Assembly (NCBI RefSeq): GCF_031010195.1
Contig: NZ_JAUAMC010000009.1
Coordinates: 1-64,000, forward strand
Origin: Halomonas sp. SpR8
GTDB taxonomy: Bacteria > Pseudomonadota > Gammaproteobacteria > Pseudomonadales > Halomonadaceae
DNA length: 64,000 nt
Direction: 5' to 3'
Positions 62,448-64,000 of this stretch are shown here, one piece after another (within the stretch, counting starts at the first letter, position 1; each line of letters opens with the position of its first letter). Both the position numbers and the translations under genes were made by a program. The notes under the pieces were generated by a model. That model saw nothing but the letters and a program-made list of their open reading frames with translations, did not search any database and was not told the DNA's origin.

Positions 62448-62454
62448 TTCTAAC
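62448..62454 (-). other. GTTAGAA heptamer upstream of the rightmost island gene
   Basis: Minus-strand GTTAGAA lies 13 bp before the ATG at 62435, the same heptamer that precedes the oxidoreductase gene (61939-61945). Confidence 0.35.
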
Positions 62455-62705
62455 AGTTTATTCATGCGCATGCGCGTAAACATCCCAGACCACTTTTTTA
62501 AATTGCGAATAAACACATATTGTATTCTTTCAACTCATTGTTTTTAATAAAAATAAGCCCTCGTCACATGAACCTACCAGAAAAACACGCACTACAGATC
62601 GAAAATAGCTCATTTCGCTGAATTCTGATACCGCAAAATACGTTGCTTGGTAGCGCCATGGGAAGGAGTTGACAGGTTTCAAACTGACCTCGCCAGCCCG
62701 CACCT
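62455..62705. other. Gene-free AT-rich stretch right of the island
   Basis: About 250 bp without credible ORF, tRNA or integrase. It begins with the palindromic GCGCATGCGC near 62465 and is AT-rich to about 62560. Possibly the right boundary of the island; no attachment repeat was found. Confidence 0.4.
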
Positions 62706-62742
62706 AAAAAAAGCGCCATCGTTTTTACCGATGGCGCTTTTA
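62706..62742 (-). terminator. Rho-independent terminator of the NCS1 permease gene
   Basis: Arms AAAAGCGCCATCG and CGATGGCGCTTTT with a 7-nt loop; on the minus strand the stem is followed by TTTTTTTAGG. It lies 41 bp after the permease stop. Confidence 0.88.
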
Positions 62743-62782
62743 TGATTTTATAATCAGTTAGTTACGGCGCGCTAGTCTACTG

Positions 62783-64000
62783 CTAAGCCAACGCAGGCGC
62801 AGTCTTAAACTGCTTCATCAAGCCGTAGTAGAACAGCCCGCCCAAGCCTGCACCGATCAGCCAGCCGTAGCCGCCAAGCGTGGATAGGGCGGGTACTAAC
62901 ATAGTAGAAAGCGAGAAAAGCGCCGCCACGCCAAAAGCGATAAGCGCGCGGGTGTTCCAGCCGTTTACGTAGTAATAGGCGCCGCCCGGTGCTGATGAGA
63001 ACAGCTCCTGCATGTTTAGGTGCTGGCGCTTAATCAGGTAGTAGTCGACCACGATAATGCCGTAGAAGGGTGCGACGATGGCCCCCAGCGCATTTACAAA
63101 GCCGGGAACGCCGATCTGGCTGATGACTGAAAGCCATAGCGCGCCGACAAAGAATGCAATCACTGCGGTAATCAGGCCTCCCATCTTAAAGCTGATTTTG
63201 CTGGGAAACAGGTTGGCCAGGTCGTAAGCGGGGGGAATAAAGTTGGCGACCAGGTTGATACCCACCGTGGCGGCAAAGAAGGTGAGGGCGGCGATAATGG
63301 TCAGCGGCAGTGAATCTACTCGCTCAACGATATCGGCGGGGTTGGTCAGCGCCTCGCCAAACAGCACCAGGGTGCCCGCGGTAATAATCAGCGCGATAAA
63401 CGAGAAGAACGCCACGTTAAGCGGCAAGCCCAGCAGGTTGCCCAGCTTCATCTGGCGCTCGGTTTTCACAAAGCGGGTGAAGTCACCGAAGTTGATTACC
63501 ACCGCCGCGAAATAGGCCACCATGGTGCCGACAATCGCCATAAAGGCCGCGAGTGAGCTGCCGCTGCTTTCACCGTCGCCGCTAAAAATGGTGCCAATGG
63601 CGGGGATTAGCTCGCTGCCCGCCTGATACCAAACAATGACCATCAGCACCAGCATCACCACGTAGACCATCGGGCCTGCCCAGTTGAGGAAGTGCTTAAT
63701 GCGCTCAATGCCTTGCCAGAAGATCGCAATCTGAAACAGCCACACGATCACAAATGACACCCAGGCGACGCCGGAAAGCCCCAGGAAGGTGCCGCCATCG
63801 CCCGCGCCAACGAAGGCGGTAATCAGCAGGGTGACGGCGGTGGAGGCGAAGTAGGTCTGCACGCCATACCAAAAAATCCCCACGATAGCGCGCAGCATCG
63901 CGGGCAGGTTGGCGCCGCGCACGCCCATACTGGCACGCACCATCACCGGAAACGGAATGCCGTATTTAACGCTGGGTTTACCGGTCAGGTTAACCAAGCA
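62783..64000 (-). CDS. NCS1-family nucleobase/allantoin permease, 5' end outside window
   Basis: The frame is open to the window edge, so only the last 405 residues are seen; roughly the first 80 are missing. About ten membrane helices, with the NCS1 blocks GIPFPVMVRASMGVRGANLP, NWAGPMVYVVMLVLM, VINFGDFTRFVKTERQMKLG and NLFPSKISFKMGGLITAVIA. This family imports uracil, cytosine, allantoin, hydantoins or purines with a cation. Its nearness to uraD-hiuH-puuD suggests a purine-derived substrate, with the cassette-like island inserted between. The TTG near the edge is not a real start. Confidence 0.93.
   Translation of the reverse strand, partial: CLVNLTGKPSVKYGIPFPVMVRASMGVRGANLPAMLRAIVGIFWYGVQTYFASTAVTLLITAFVGAGDGGTFLGLSGVAWVSFVIVWLFQIAIFWQGIERIKHFLNWAGPMVYVVMLVLMVIVWYQAGSELIPAIGTIFSGDGESSGSSLAAFMAIVGTMVAYFAAVVINFGDFTRFVKTERQMKLGNLLGLPLNVAFFSFIALIITAGTLVLFGEALTNPADIVERVDSLPLTIIAALTFFAATVGINLVANFIPPAYDLANLFPSKISFKMGGLITAVIAFFVGALWLSVISQIGVPGFVNALGAIVAPFYGIIVVDYYLIKRQHLNMQELFSSAPGGAYYYVNGWNTRALIAFGVAALFSLSTMLVPALSTLGGYGWLIGAGLGGLFYYGLMKQFKTAPALA

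Overview
The window looks like chromosome from a GC-rich, aerobic to microaerobic gammaproteobacterium, most likely Halomonas or a close Halomonadaceae relative. This rests on the whole gene set (cbb3 oxidase with an Fnr/Anr-type regulator, CrbS/CrbR acetate switch, phasin, membrane-bound PuuD urate oxidase, TsaB/RsmJ/TtcA/TrmO housekeeping) and on protein character judged by eye; no database search was run. Both edges cut a gene: an adhesin at the left and an NCS1 permease at the right.

Layout. 1-5.1 kb: the C-terminal part of a trimeric autotransporter adhesin, its TpgA-like BamE/OmpA lipoprotein partner, two small unknown genes and a SEL1-repeat protein. 5.2-8.2 kb: trmO, a GNAT acetyltransferase, nadC and ampD. 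8.5-13.3 kb: pyruvate dehydrogenase aceE-aceF with three lipoyl domains in E2. 13.6-18.3 kb: adk, tsaB-rsmJ, a cardiolipin synthase, a UPF0149 protein and a SprT-like metalloprotease. 18.4-31.4 kb: an acetate-utilisation locus with acs, the response regulator CrbR, the SSS-fused hybrid kinase CrbS, a DUF4212/SSS symporter pair, a cNMP/CBS/DUF294 protein and a DnaQ-like protein that has lost its catalytic residues. 31.5-34.7 kb: ttcA, fnr/anr and hemN. 34.8-43.6 kb: the cbb3 oxidase genes ccoNOQP and the assembly set ccoGHIS plus a TauE/SafE-like membrane protein, all on the minus strand. 44.5-45.3 kb: a Val-Asp-Asp-Val-Asp tRNA cluster with a clear sigma70 promoter and a terminator. 45.3-53.0 kb: glycolate oxidase glcDEFG, divergent glcC, a gamma-carbonic anhydrase and a lactate/glycolate-type permease. 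53.5-55.5 kb: two glutathione S-transferases and a phasin. 55.6-58.6 kb: urate catabolism (uraD, hiuH, puuD, GntR regulator). 58.6-62.5 kb: an accessory island of unrelated small genes, all on the minus strand, with a decayed toxin-antitoxin pair at its left end. 62.8-64 kb: an NCS1 permease.

How it fits together. Anr-type boxes before ccoN and hemN link the nearby Fnr/Anr gene to oxidase and anaerobic haem synthesis. Nearly identical FadR-family operators before glcD and before the permease, 3.3 kb apart, suggest that GlcC controls both glycolate uptake and oxidation. Acs, CrbR, CrbS and the symporter form the known acetate-switch set; here the acs leader also holds a candidate small ORF and a hairpin with a T-run.

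The least explained parts are the acs leader, the palindrome-rich 680-bp region upstream of the symporter, the catalytically dead exonuclease kept in the acetate cluster, and the island at 58.6-62.5 kb, where every intercistronic gap between its five transcription units carries a GTTRRRY/RYYYAAC-like heptamer of the kind seen at integron cassette ends. I found no CRISPR array, rRNA, integrase, transposase or complete insertion sequence.
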